A stretch of 64,000 nucleotides of DNA from positions 56,001 through 120,000 of the forward strand of contig JAOPHQ010002008.1 in NCBI GenBank assembly GCA_030340625.1, read 5' to 3'. Positions 26,365 to 37,978 of this stretch are shown here, piece after piece (the stretch's first letter is position 1; each line of letters opens with the position of its first letter). The translations under genes and the position numbers were made by a program. Source of the stretch: Merluccius polli. Lineage: Eukaryota; Chordata; Actinopteri; Gadiformes; Merlucciidae. The notes under the pieces were generated by a model. It had not been told where the DNA came from. It did no database searches and worked only from the letters and a program-made list of their open reading frames with translations.

Positions 26365-29300
26365 CCTATATGAAGCAATTATTGATCACTTACACTATTG
26401 AGTGTTTGTAGTTTTACCCGACCCCTTGCTGGTACACAAGGCCGTATTAAATTCCCTACCATTTGCTTTGGGCTTTGGGTTTGCAGGATGTCTAATGTCA
26501 AACTGTGGACTTTCTTTTACTTCATATTTGTTTTGACCAATCATGTTGCTGGAGGCGGGGATCTGTAAGCGTGTAACTGGCAAACACAAACTCAGCCAGC
26601 AGTAGTAAACTGTAAAGGTTTCAAATCAACACTTTGTAGACTGGCTACTGTAGACATACACCCATACCTGCAATGAAACAAGAAACAACTCCGTCCGTTG
26701 CTAGTTCCCGGCTCTGTGTCTCCCGCCAGATGTTCTGCTGTAACATAGCAGCACTGCTGGATCCGAGATTATTGAGGCAGGAATCGTGACAAAAATAAAT
26801 GTTGTTGTTTAGATTCAGATTTGATGATGTCATTAATGCACTCATTGCAAAAAACAAAAAAGTAAATCATGTAATTGTCAGTCATTTCATTTGAAATTTA
26901 ATGGGAACATGGCCTTGTGTCACCAGGCAATGGCATCTCCGAGATGAAAAAGGACCCGGAGAAGGACAAAGCGTCGTGGAAGGGCTTCGACGCCTGCATG
27001 AAAAACATCACCAGGGAAATCCCAGCTGAGAAACACAATAACACGCCTATTTTTTTGGGGGCCACCGCCGGCATGCGATTGCTACAGTAATAATAATAAT
27101 ATTTTTTATTATTATTACAAGAAAAATGTACATTTAGTTAGGATATGTTAGTTGATGAGGCTATTCGTCTATATCATACTTATTCTTGTTAGAGCTGCAA
27201 CATAGTAGTTTAAAATCTAATTTTGATAATCGATAATTGGTTAAAATTCATGAATCGAGTACAAATAATAAACATGCGCTGCTTAATGCTTCAGAAATTC
27301 ACATATTTGGTTCATTGATCATTCTCAAAAGAACACTTTTATAATTAAAGGTAAGAGTTAGTTGCAGCCCTAATCTATGTTTTAATTTTCCTGTTTTCTA
27401 TTGCCGGAAAAGCTGTGATGTGCTGTGGTACATAGCGCATCCCTATGATATCCCTATGATATGCTAAAGCTAACAAGCGTAATGCCTCCAACAGCCTTTT
27501 ACAATCGCTCACTTGCACCAAATAACCATTGACCATTTCTCTAACCCTCACCGTGTCCCTTCTGATCCTATCCCAAGTGAAATGGACAGGAATCGATCAG
27601 ATGAGATCCTCCTCAGCCTCAAAGAGTACCTCATGTCCCTGCCTTTCAATTTCCAAAACGCCTCCATCCTGACGGGACAGGAGGAAGGTCTTTACGGCTG
27701 GGTCACCGTCAATTACCTCATGGGAAACTTTGTGGAGGTACGGCCATGGGCGAAATAGTGAGTCTGGTTGAAAGTAGGACACACAGGCAGCAGTTAGGTC
27801 TGCTTTTATTTTGCGAGGTGATGTGTTTGTTTCATAGCTGAGACTAAAGCTTGCTGTATGTGTTTTCACCTGTGTTTAATACCTGCAGTTGCTTTTTTTC
27901 TTTTACCCAGAATCCTTCTGACATAGCCCTGAAATGACCAAAAAGGCGTTGCTGTCTCTAGTTTAAACCTGCACTACATACGTTTTTCCCTTAGCAACCT
28001 CTAGTGGCTTGAGTTGTAGCTACAGTTATAGCTATATCATTTTTTAGATGTCTGAGATTTTCCCACAACAATTTATAGAGAGGAGATCCCCGGGTGGATT
28101 GACTCGTGGATGGAAAACTTTCTGGTTCAGATATTTTTTTAACGGAGTAAACAGCTGCAGTATAGAAAAGTAACATAGTGCAGGTTTAACGTGGGCTTTC
28201 TGTGGCGACAGTGTGATGGCATGTGAGCGAGTATCTCCTCCTCCTTCCGCTTCCACAGAAGAACCTGTGGAACGCTTTTGTCCGTCCTGAGGGGGTGCAG
28301 ACGGTAGGATCCATGGACCTGGGTGGAGCGTCCACTCAGCTGGCCTTCGTGGTCGACGGCGAAATGCAAGGAGAGGACTACCTGCCTGTCAGACTGTATG
28401 GCTACGACTACAACGTCTACACGCACAGCTACCTCTGCTACGGCAAGAACGAGGCCGAGAAACAGATTCTGGACAGAATAATCAAGGTATGGCTGTCGTT
28501 GAACCAAACACTTGAACTTGAACCACTCCTGTTTGGCTGATTTATAGCGTGTGTGTGTGTGTGTGTACTATGGAGATGCAGGTCAGCTCTTGATTCAATA
28601 CTGTATGACGATGAAATAAATCAACTTTATGTCATTGGATGTTTGCCTAGATCACACTTTGTGGATGCCGTTGTAAGGAAAGTGTGTATAACTGTGACGG
28701 ATGTATACGCAGTGGGTCAATAGGGGCATGTGTGTATTCACTGTGTGTATAAAGCTCTGATGCATTATTAGCTAAGTTAAGAGCTCGGCAGCACAACAGG
28801 CGAGTCCCTTCAGAGGACTTCAAACGGCAAAGAGCGGCCCGAAAGGAAGCATTATGGCAGCCAGAATATTGATTATGGGGTTAATGCTGTTGAGACAGTC
28901 TGGGTGGGAAAAATGCATTATATTCAGAGAGAGAGAGAGAGAGAGAGATTTTAAACAAAATGCAAGTTTGATACTTGATATTGTAGAGGGAGCAATACTA
29001 TAAAAGCTGGGTCAAACTTTGCTTGCTCAGCATGGCTTAAGTGCCTGAGCATGACTTCAAGAGGCCCTGTTTACTGTCAGTGCATCTTCCAACCCACTCC
29101 TTTTTGCTTACATACACAGATTGTTGTTGGGTGTGGGGGGTTTGTAAAAAGTAAGCGTGAAATAATTTGTGCGCGGACGTTAACACATACTCCTCCTCCA
29201 GTCATCCTTTCCTTGTTTAGTAGTCGCCTCAACTCCTTAAAGGACAATACCGGTCTGAGTGATCAAACCATCGTAACCGTCTCTCCTGGCTTCACTAAAT

Positions 29301-31080
29301 AATCCGTGACCAATATAGTGTTCTGGTCATTCAATAAATACATCGTCTATATAAAATAACCACCTGGTAAAGCCTATTTTGGTATACCCGTGTGAATTAA
29401 ATATACTTGACAAATGAAAAGTACCGAGCATTTTTAAAAAAAAGTCATCACTTGACTGTAACACAGCCTTTAAAACCAGGTATAGACTACACTCATGACA
29501 TATCATGATATTACAATATCCAAAATCTGAGACGATATCTAGTCTCATATCACGATATCCGATATAGTATCGATATATCGACAAGCCCTACCCAGACCGG
29601 TATGGTCCTTTAACCTTTGACCTGCCGATCCTTATCCACGATGTCTCAGGCATCAAAAGGCGCCACCAACATCCAGAACCCCTGCTACCCAGAGGGCTAC
29701 ACCGGGGCCATCAACGCCTCCGCCATCTACGACTCGCCATGCACCAAGAAGCCAGACAACTATGACCCGAACATGACATTCTTCTTCACGGGAGTCCCAG
29801 ACACAGAGAAGTGCCGGGAGCTGGTCCGGACGCTGTTTGACTTCAAGAAATGCCCGACGGAGGACTGCTCGTTCAATGGAGTCCAGCAGCCCCCCGTCAA
29901 AGGGGACTTCATGGTGAGTGAACACACGCGTGCACACACACACACATATATACACTCACAGGGATGAGAACAGATGGGAGCACGCATGCACGCACACACA
30001 GACACACATGCACGCACGCACACACACCCACACACACACACACACACACACATAGCATATAGACGTGCGCAGACATACACACACACACATGTATACATAC
30101 ACTGACATGCACACATACACACACACGCACACGCACTCACACACTCACACGCACACGCAGGCACCACAGATAAACTTACACACACAGACGCACAGACACG
30201 CACAGACATGCACAGACACCCACAGACAAAGCAACATTGCGTGGTTTGGGTGGGCAATGACCTCTGACCCCTTGTGAACTGTGAATCATCATGTCCCCCA
30301 CAGGCCTACGCCGGATTCTTCTTCACATCCAGGGCACTGCTGCTCAACAAGTCCTCTGAAATGGAGCAGTTCAACAGCTCCTGCAGGGATTTCTGCCACA
30401 CCCACTGGAGCGTTGTGAGTGCAAGAGGGGGGGGGGGGACAAGAGGGGGGGGTCCAGAGCAGGCCTTGGGACGTCAGGTGGTGTAAGGAGCTGAGATGGG
30501 GAGATAGGGAGTCACACCTGTGTCTTGGGGTATGGGAGTGGACTTTAGGGTTTTAGGAAAGGGAGACTCAATTTGTATTATTATTATGATTTTTATTTTT
30601 TTCGTTTTTTCTCAATTTGTATTATTATTATGATTTTTATTTTTTTCTCAGTTTGTATTATTATTATGATTTCTCGTTAAATTCGGTTTTTGACCTAGTT
30701 CTCATTTAGTTTTATTATGTTTCGACACAAAATGCTGCTTAAAAGCAGTTTATTACACAGTTTTGGTCATTTTATGGTAAATATTCTGATGGTAGTTTAC
30801 AGGATTTTTTTGTGTGCGTGTTTGTTTGCGTTCTGTCCTTCAGCTGAAGGTGACCAGGCCCTGGATCTCAGAAAGATACCTAAAAACGTACTGCTACTCT
30901 GCTTACTACATCTTCACCCTGCTCGCCGAAGGCTACAAGTTTGACCCAGACACCTGGAAACACATCTCCTTCGAAAAAGAGGTAGGAACAAAAGCTGGCA
31001 TTAAGTACCAAAATAACCCACCACCAGTAAGAAAGGAAGGCATGGGAGTTAAGGAACAAGATGGAGAGTAGTAGTAATAT

Positions 31081-31124
<44 letters not shown>

Positions 31125-32378
31125 CTACTACTACTACTCTTGACTGCCTTTACCCCTAAACATGAGTTTCAATAGATTTCTATCTTTGGTCGAAATGAAA
31201 TGAGACTATCAGTGAGGGCTGTTATAATGATGGATGACACCCATACGCAATCATCTGTCAAACACAAAAGTGTAGTTGAGGAAAATGTTTAAGAAACAGA
31301 CAGTGGACCAGTTATTCCCCTCTCTGTGGCCTGGGGGTAATGGGACCCCGTCTACAAAGGAGGCCCCTCAGAAGTTATGAGTCAGAACGAAGGGGGAGAC
31401 CTACTATTTCACACATGAAGCACAAAACAAGAGGCCGGAGGCCGGCTCTGTGAGGAATCTGCGCCTCGTAGTCAATGTTTCCGCATAATTTGTGGTTGGG
31501 GTCTGTCTTTTTTATGTGGTTTAATTGTTGTAAAACAAGGACTTCCCTCGAGTCTTGCTGGAGTCCCACAAGTTCACTACAATGAGTCATTTACTGTCTG
31601 CTGCTTGTGCTCTGTAATGTCTTGACATGTCTTGACAATTACATGAAGCAGAAAACAACTGCATCAACTGAAATAAGTTGTAGTGAGTCATATTCCACTC
31701 TCCAGGCTTTCGATTATCTTACTCTATTATAAGGGCTGTGTGTGTGTGTGTGTTGGCCTTTAGGCTTTCAGCTGATAATAGCAGAAACAACATGCAGATA
31801 TGCAGTCTGGTTTGTTGTTAATGTTCTGTTTGAACCTATTTTAAAGTGTATTACAGCTCCAAAAACCCCCAGTAAAAAAAACTCAAAAAACATCACAACA
31901 ATCGTAACCAAATAACTTTTTTGCACTTGTCACAATTCGTAAATGCGTATTTGCGTTCATCTGCTAGAGCAAATAAAACACAAGCTTGCAGATTCTGGTT
32001 CCCAGGCTAACTACTACTACTACTACTGCTGCTACTACTACTACTACTACTTTTTTGTTTTCTGCAACTCTACTTTTGGTGTCTTGTACAGCCATGATGG
32101 TTGGGCACTTTGTGTGCATGAAAAAACTAAAATAAAAACAAACTACTACTCTTTGATGTAATGGTATATATTTCGGGGCTCTTGTGCAGGTGAAGAACAC
32201 CAACGTGGGCTGGAGCTTGGGCTACATGCTGAGCATGTCCAACATGATTCCCTCCGAGGCCGGTGAGATCCTCCCTATGTCCAGCTCCCTCTTCACAGGT
32301 CTCATCTTCCTCTTCTCAGCCCTGATCATCATCACCCTGGTCTTCCTCTGCATCATGCTCGTCCGCACCTGCTACTGA
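24791..32378 (+). CDS. entpd3: Ectonucleoside triphosphate diphosphohydrolase, NTPDase3-like, complete nine-exon coding region
   Basis: Exons: 24791-24919, 26172-26289, 26927-27086, 27578-27737, 28259-28486, 29650-29913, 30304-30414, 30844-30981, 32190-32378. They sum to 1,497 nt, giving 498 residues, the usual size for the cell-surface NTPDases. The enzyme hydrolyses extracellular ATP and ADP to AMP. Topology is typical: a short cytoplasmic N-terminus, a membrane segment at about residues 14-35, a large ectodomain, and a second membrane segment at about 468-493. The apyrase conserved regions are ACR1 DSGSSRSS (49-56), ACR2 LGATAGMR (126-133), ACR3 TGQEEGLYGW (168-177), ACR4 DLGGASTQ (209-216) and ACR5 VGWSLGYM (442-449). 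YLMGNFVEKNLW, RLYGY and YGKNEAEK match ENTPD3 better than ENTPD1, 2 or 8. Several N-glycosylation sequons are present. ACR1 has Ser where the family usually has Ala (DAGSS). The paralogue call is from remembered family features, not a tree. Confidence 0.88.
24936..25363. repeat. Intron 1 (CA)n tract facing a (GT)n tract
   Basis: About 320 bp of interrupted CA repeats (24936-25254), a short CCACCACCACCACTTTTTTT spacer and then about 80 bp of GT repeats (25286-25363). The arms are complementary, so the entpd3 pre-mRNA could fold into a long hairpin here. Confidence 0.9.
25790..26150 (+). mobile_element. L2/Rex1-like LINE 3' end in entpd3 intron 1
   Basis: Sequence at 25855-25960 is like the end of a reverse-transcriptase frame (SLWNSLP-like, frameshifted, then THFLKWLYTSN). 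It continues into a 3'UTR ending in AAAGTGTCTTTGAGTGTCTA and AAGCGCTTTACAGATACAAT. It stops about 20 bp before exon 2. Confidence 0.7.
26172..26289 (+). CDS. entpd3: entpd3 exon 2 (ACR1)
   Basis: The acceptor CACTCTTAG ends at 26171 and the donor G|GTGAGT starts at 26290. The exon encodes YGIVIDSGSSRSSIYLYKWP and then an NET glycosylation sequon, ending in phase 1. ACR1 binds the nucleotide phosphates. A (TA)n run begins in the intron just after the donor. Confidence 0.92.
26299..26361. repeat. (TA)n microsatellite in entpd3 intron 2
   Basis: Pure (TA)n of about 31 units, starting about 10 bp after the exon 2 donor. Confidence 0.97.
26508..26775. repeat. Dispersed repeat B copy 1 (entpd3 intron 2)
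   Basis: Shares TACTTCATATTTGTTTTGAC, GGGGATCTGTAAG, CTGTAAAGGTTTCAAATC and CTGCTGGATCC with 38728-39000 in the same order. Related copies of an unnamed family. Confidence 0.75.
26927..27086 (+). CDS. entpd3: entpd3 exon 3 (ACR2)
   Basis: The acceptor GTCACCAG ends at 26926. The exon reads NGISEMKKDPEKDKASW to FLGATAGMRLL and ends two bases into a His codon. The donor is the weak sequence CA|GTAATA, fixed by phase: the next exon supplies the third base and the joined length matches human ENTPD3 in this block. Confidence 0.88.
27087..27577 (+). other. entpd3 intron 3, no feature beyond (AAT)n
   Basis: Begins with a TAA/ATT-rich stretch at the donor. The rest is AT-rich and unrecognised. Confidence 0.5.
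27578..27737 (+). CDS. entpd3: entpd3 exon 4 (ACR3)
   Basis: The acceptor TATCCCAAG ends at 27577 and the donor GAG|GTACGG starts at 27738. The exon contains ILTGQEEGLYGWVTVNYLMG; the Glu pair at residues 171-172 lies in the ACR3 block that provides the catalytic base in this family. It ends in phase 0. Confidence 0.92.
28259..28486 (+). CDS. entpd3: entpd3 exon 5 (ACR4)
   Basis: The acceptor CTTCCACAG ends at 28258 and the donor AAG|GTATGG starts at 28487; there are 76 codons in phase 0. It contains GSMDLGGASTQLAF (ACR4) and LYGYDYNVYTHSYLCYGKNE, the stretch that most favours the ENTPD3 assignment. Confidence 0.95.
28487..29649 (+). other. entpd3 intron 5 with ATCGAT-rich repeat at its 3' end
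   Basis: A short (GA)n lies at 28926-28948. From about 29490 to 29590 the DNA is made of TATCGAT/CGATATC motifs ending in ATATCGACAAGCCCT, the look of a degraded DNA transposon end. It lies about 60 bp before the exon 6 acceptor. Confidence 0.5.
29650..29913 (+). CDS. entpd3: entpd3 exon 6
   Basis: The acceptor GATGTCTCAG ends at 29649 and the donor ATG|GTGAGT starts at 29914; there are 88 codons in phase 0. It has ectodomain cysteines in NPCYPEGY, SPCTKK, EKCRELV and the pair in KKCPTEDCSFNGVQQPP, and sequons NAS and NMT. A long (CA)n run follows the donor. Confidence 0.94.
29931..30230. repeat. Interrupted (CA)n tract in entpd3 intron 6
   Basis: CA-rich with many GC and AT interruptions, filling most of the intron. 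Confidence 0.9.
30304..30414 (+). CDS. entpd3: entpd3 exon 7
   Basis: The acceptor TCCCCCACAG ends at 30303 and the donor GTT|GTGAGT starts at 30415; there are 37 codons. AYAGFFFTSRALLLN matches the conserved FAGFYYT-type block. NKS and NSS are sequons. Runs of G follow the donor within 20-50 bp. Confidence 0.93.
30573..30684 (+). repeat. Three tandem units of an AT-rich 40-50 bp repeat
   Basis: TTTGTATTATTATTATGATT recurs three times, separated by T-runs, within entpd3 intron 7. Confidence 0.85.
30844..30981 (+). CDS. entpd3: entpd3 exon 8
   Basis: The acceptor TGTCCTTCAG ends at 30843 and the donor GAG|GTAGGA starts at 30982; there are 46 codons. It contains YCYSAYYIFTLLAEGYKF and TWKHISFEKE, matching the family block before ACR5. 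Confidence 0.94.
30982..32189 (+). other. entpd3 intron 8
   Basis: Holds the (AGT)n/(ACT)n palindrome, a short (GT)n at 31738-31752 and a CTA-triplet run at 32011-32050. No additional exon was recognised. Confidence 0.5.
31073..31138. repeat. (AGT)n meeting (ACT)n, palindromic
   Basis: AGT triplets from 31073 to about 31123 pass directly into ACT triplets to 31138, giving self-complementary arms in entpd3 intron 8. Confidence 0.9.
32190..32378 (+). CDS. entpd3: entpd3 terminal exon (ACR5, second membrane segment, stop)
   Basis: The acceptor CTTGTGCAG ends at 32189. The exon encodes VGWSLGYMLSMSNMIP (ACR5), then a hydrophobic segment rich in I, L, F and V, then a short tail VRTCY and the TGA stop at 32376-32378. 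The cytoplasmic tail is only about five residues, shorter than in human ENTPD3. Confidence 0.93.
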   Translation: MKNTNVGWSLGYMLSMSNMIPSEAGEILPMSSSLFTGLIFLFSALIIITLVFLCIMLVRTCY

Positions 32379-34359
32379 ACCCCCCCCCCCCTTGGTGGTC
32401 TCACCCTGATCTGGAGCCCCTAATACCCACCAGATCAGGCATGACATGGAGAGAGATAGTTGCCCCCCACCCCCTGGACACCACTGCTGCTGGTGTTGCA
32501 GAAGCATGTGGTAAATGCTACTATATTAGTCATGACTATAGTATGGTAACTGAATGTTTATTAGTTTGTTTTACATATTGAGATGTACATTTGAGTCAAG
32601 TCAAAATTGTCAAACAAATTTGACAGACACACATTTTGTTTTGTTTTTTTAACTTTATGACACCAACATGTGTTACTGATAAGGTTACAGTCTAAGCTTC
32701 GTGTTTTGGGTCTGTCTCTTTCTGATTTGATTGCTCTTGTTTGGAATACAGGGAACTAAGTCCATTGTTGCACAACTAAAAAGAGGCGCGACACTTTTCA
32801 CCCGGCAAGATGAAGCAGGCGGTGTGGTTGGATTTGCCGTGTGTGAACTCGCCCTAGTGTTGTTGCACTTTGGGGAGATGGAGTACATACACACACACAC
32901 ATGCACACACATGTACACACTCATGTACATACACGCAAACACACACAGGTATACACATGCACATACGTACACACACATTTGTCAGTGCACTAAATGTCTT
33001 GTTTGTATATATTATCAACATATATTTACGTAGGAGAATGTCGTTTCATAATGTGTTGCTTTCAACGCAAGTACTTGATGAAAATCCATCTGCAAAAACG
33101 ACAATACAATTGGAAAAAATGTGATATATATGTGAGCAGCACATATATTTATATAGCACATGTTTTTAAAATGACAACCATTGTGTGTTTTTTATTTTTT
33201 ATTTGAATGAAGTTTGTTTTTCTTTTTTGATAAGGATGAAGAGAAACCCTATCTGTGTTGCTATTACTGGGATTCCTGTATGATGTTCTATGTAAGTTAT
33301 ATGTTATAATAGGACATCATATACAAGATGTCATTTAGAGTTTAGTTTTCAGCACAGTTGTGTAACTTAAGAGAAATGTATTTTAATATGATATACACGA
33401 TTTTCATTCATTACTTAAAGATTATTTTTTTCATATGACTAAGGGTAAATATAGGTCAAATTAAATGAAAGTAGATGAAATTCTGAGCTATATGAAGTAT
33501 ACTGATAATCGCTATGTAGCAATGTTGTGTCTCCGATAAAGCAACCCACACCATGGCATCTCTCCAAGGGCGTCAGTTTGGTTTTAGAAGTGGTGGTGGT
33601 GGGGGGTGGGGGGTACGCGATTGTTAACGGGGATGGGGGGGGGGGGGGCCGTGCGCGATTGTCGACGGGGGGGGGGGGGGGGGGGGGGGGGTTCGCAATT
33701 GGTTTGCACATTTTTAAAAGTGGTGGGGACAAAATTCAAATTATAAATAGTGGTGGGGACATGTCCCCCCCGTCCCCCCCGTAATCTACGCCTATGCATC
33801 TCTCAGTCTCAGAACAAAACATCGTGTTTGAAATGTCTCTTTTATTTACCAGACAAAAAATGAATGCAAAAAAATAAACTGTACTCAAATGTAAGAACTA
33901 ATCTTGAGCATATTTGGCATGCAAATGTTTGAATGGCCTAATATAAACTTAATGACGAATGCATGGTGCAATCGGTTTAGGCAGTTGTAATAAGCAATAC
34001 TTTGGGAATTATTAGAAACTGATGACTCATGAAGATGTGGTTGGGCAGTTCATTAGTTAATCTATTGGCTGGGATGCTAGGGCTGTTCTAGGTGTGTTTT
34101 TCCTTCCAAGACTGTATGTGGTATTTGTCTAATTAAAAATGACTTAGGCCTATCGTGTTGTTGTTTGTTACTTTATCACCTTATTAAAACAGAAAGCAGA
34201 GCTGGAAGAACAACTCCAACAACACATCTGCACCCACCCATCCCTAATATCGTTGGACTTCATTCCTGATTTGATTTCATGTGTGATCTTTCAGTCAGAA
34301 ATGTGAAATACAGTGACCTCTTGTGGTAAGTCTGCAAAACATACAACACAAAACAGCCC
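32379..34359 (+). other. entpd3 3' flank: probable 3'UTR with a G-rich repeat
   Basis: No coding potential was seen. A C-run follows the stop (32380-32391), CA-rich DNA lies at 32887-32990, AATAAA occurs near 33873, and a G-rich interspersed repeat lies at about 33570-33795. The 3' end of the entpd3 transcript is probably within the first 1.5 kb, but the site is unclear. Confidence 0.4.
33570..33795 (+). repeat. G-run-rich interspersed repeat with GCGATTGT motifs
   Basis: Runs of 8 to 28 G alternate with CGCGATTGT(C/T)(A/G)ACGGGG, ending in AGTGGTGGGGACATGTCCCC and TAATCTACGCCTATGCATCT. The same GCGATTGTCAACGGGG wording recurs at 55835-55900. Confidence 0.75.
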
Positions 34360-37300
34360 AATCTGAGTGCTTTTAAACCTTTTTTTATTGAAAGACTTAA
34401 AAAAAAAGAAACAAGTGACAAACAAACTACAGCAACATCCACTTGTTCTACAGACACTCTCAGAATCACAATTTGAAAGACATGGGAGGCATATGACCGA
34501 AGCAAATAAAAAAATATCAAAGTATTTCTGTGGCAACTTTTTTTTTTTAAGAGCTGTACAAAAGGTTCTCATAAATACTCCTCTGCTTTTTCCCCACCTT
34601 ATCTTTACTCAGTTACTCTTCCTTATCGGTCAATAATTTATCACCCAAGAGGTTTCATTTTGGTTGAAACACGTTTTTCTTTTTTCCGTTGTTGCGCCAT
34701 AGGCCTAGCTTCCCTGTCATTGGTGAAGGGCCAGTAGGACTGGTGGGCAGCGCCACGTGGTCGTGGCCTAACTGACACTCAGGTCTGTGTGTTCAGGTGC
34801 ACAAAAGACAAGCCCCTGACAACTTGAACCTCGGGCACTTCAGGTTGGGATGTTGTGTGACCCCCCCCCTTTCCCAGGGAGTCACAACCCTACAGCCAGC
34901 CGTGTACACACATAGACACACACGATGTATGTGATGCTACACACACGTCATACATGAAGCAGATCTCAATACATATGGACCATGCTTTTACATGAAAGGT
35001 AACGGTCGACAATGTGTTAGCTTTTATATGTGCACTTTCCATATTTCCAAAAAGAGATGAGACCAAAGCATTTGTGTGTGGGAGCGTGTGTGTGCTAGGG
35101 TGACCAGACGTTCCTGTTTTCTGGGGATAGTCCCCGTTTCTGGTGGTCTGTACCCGGCATGAGCTGTCCCCGGTTTTTCTAGCTTGATGATGAATATTCA
35201 TTTCGAGACCGTTGGTAATTAGTCTGGTGTCTATCTGATCTATCAACTTTATACCATAAGCAGGCATGACCGATCATAAACAATAGACTACAATATAGAT
35301 CGATTCCCTATTCGAGTATCCTACTTTGGCTTGTTTTTGGCTGGTTTACTAAAGCTTAAAAACACATCATAGTAAACCGTGTGCTGCCCAATCGTTTACT
35401 ACAGTTCTACATTTACCATGATAAGAATAGGCAAAATGTAAATATGTCCCCTTTTTTCATTTCAGAAATAATAACATCAGATACTTTATTATATATGGAC
35501 CGCAAAACAACAAATGTCCCTGTTTTTCATTTCAGAAATCTGGTCACCTGTATGCATGTGTGTGTGTGTGTGTAAGTGATTGGGGGAATCACCTCTTCAC
35601 TGCAGTCTTCTATGTGGAACAGTCCTCACACCTCACACTCCTCCGCCATTGGCCTTCCAATACTGAAACACGTTAATAGCAGCGTGGAAAACAGTCAAAA
35701 CAACAACAAAAAAAAAAAAGAAAATCAGAAAGAAAGAAAGAAGAGGCAACACAAAGATAAATATATGTTTTTCTGCTCTTCCTAGTTTTTCTTATACCAC
35801 ACAGAAGACAATGTCATACACAAGAACCAAACAAAACAAAAAAGATTGCAAAAACAGATATTTTAAGAGAATCTCTTGCAGGCGGCTTCCAATGAAGTTA
35901 GTGGGACAGGGCGTATCTGATCTGGTGTGCATTTGTCAAGACTATATATGTGTATATATAGTATATATATACGTATATAAGTAAGGGATCCAATTATTTA
36001 TGAAATTCAGGTAAATCTGCTAAATCTCTGAATTCTGAGTAGGAGAATTTGTTACAACAAATCGATTGAACCTGTAGCTTCCAGTATGCAAACACATATG
36101 CCACATACATATGTCATTCTACAATATATGAATTTCGGGAACTGCTCACAGGGTGTTTACCCTGCTTTACATGTGGCATTAGGCCCCCTTTCTTTTGTGT
36201 ATGTATAGAGCATCTGCAAGGATGGCCAACGTCATCAGTTGTCTCTATACTGGTGCATGGGTGCGTTTCTATGGGACGGGCCCATCAGCACCTACTACAG
36301 AGGGCTAGCTTGTGTTCGTGGTGTTGGGGGGGGGGGGGGCGTGGGCGTGGCTTATGATCAGTTGGTCAACAGTAAGTGGTGTAATAAGTGGTGGCACCTG
36401 TGGTTCATGGGGCACCCGGACACCAGGCAGAATAACATCTATGTACGCACGGTACAGGTCCGGTGAAAGCCCGCTAGGTGACGAGGCGCATTCTCTGTCA
36501 CCACTGAGACCCCGTAAAACATGCCGATGACGTGGCAATATCAGGTCTTCTCGTCATGTTTGACGTTGACGATCTCAAGTTTCGATGGCCAAAAAGAAAT
36601 TGACCAAAAAAGATTGTTTCTTGATCTTTGGTATAAAATATGTCCCATATAGCCGTTTGACTGTTCCCCCAAAACGATTGCCCTGTGACATATCCGTTCA
36701 TTTTGAATCCATTTTGACTGCCTTTTAAAAACTAAAACAAAAAAACACCAATGCAATGATCAAGAGAAAACCAACCGAGCTGCTTTTAACTGAAGCAGGA
36801 GTCACCTTCTTCACAAGCCCCCTTACATTTTTTTCCAAGCTTTTTTAAGTGTACTGTACAACTTTTTTTTAAAACTTTGCCTCAGACAAGCCTTATCCTG
36901 TACAGTTTTATTTTTCATTTCTGTGGCTTAAGGAACAAACATCTTTCATTTTACGATTTATTCTTTCTTTCTGGTTTCTAACAAATTCAAACCAGTGTGA
37001 GTTTTTTTCCCCTCTCCCCCAATTCCACGAAAATTAAGGCAATAAAGATTTAACATTTAGATTCTATAAAACAACAAATAACAAAACAAAATGAAATGAT
37101 GTAGCTTAATATCAAAGGAAGACAATTTTTTTTCTCTCTCTAGACTTTACTTTCTTCTGTTTGTAATTTAAAAAAAGTCTGAATCTACCTGCACATTCAA
37201 ATGTTTGCTTTTTTTAAATTTCCTGTACAGCTTGTCAGTCTGTTGCCTCCCATTTCCTGTCCCCCATCGGAGGTCAAGTCCAGTCTCAAATTGAGAAAAC

Positions 37301-37978
37301 AAAACTCCCCCTGGGCCCCCCCCCAAAAAAATGTTTAATTTTCATGATGTTTGTCCTCAGAGTTCAGTGTCCCATTGATGGGTTTATTTTTATTTGTTTT
37401 GTTTTTTTTTAATTTATTCATAGATTTTTTTTTTTCTTTTTCCGATGACTGTGCAAAGTGGAAGCATTCAGCCCCATAGTGTTGTCTGTCCTTCGTTCCT
37501 TTAAGGTTTCTCCGCTCTGCAGCCAAAGCAGAGTCCTTGCTGTGTGGGGGGGGTTCCTACGCATCTTCAGCTTACCTAAAACACAGTCCACAGAAACATA
37601 CAACAGAGACAAAGGACAACACAAGTTTGTTGAAGGGTGACACAAAAAACAGTGTGTCCATCAAATGAAGTCAAACATGTTTTTCTATATGATTTTTATA
37701 TTATGCTGATAATAAAACACAGATTGAAACTCCATAAGAGAAAAATAGAGAGAGAGAGAGAGCGAGAGAGAGAGAAACTGGCCTCAACTAGATCTCTGTA
37801 CTTCTCAGGTTCAGAAAATAAAAGCCAAGCTGTGTTTCTTCAGCGGATTTCACTCCAACTGTATAAAAATCACTTTAACTAATTAGCACAGCTCATATGT
37901 GACTTTAAAAAAAAAGGATAACGAGGGCCGAGGAATAATGACCTTTTCATCTTTTTTCTTGTGGATCAAGAAAAAGAC
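34360..37978 (-). other. rbms3: Likely rbms3 3' untranslated region
   Basis: This 3.6-kb stretch downstream of the rbms3 stop has no exon-like frames. It is AT-rich, with T- and A-runs. On the minus strand AATAAA occurs at several places, including within the T-run near 34380 (CAATAAAAAAA) and near 36906. Which is used, and whether the UTR runs this far, cannot be told from sequence alone. Confidence 0.4.

Noticed and set aside
36239..36466. Open frame with a WHLWFMGHPDTRQN segment
   Set aside because: It has no recognised family, lies in the probable rbms3 3'UTR on the opposite strand and lacks splice sites or homologous context that I can see.
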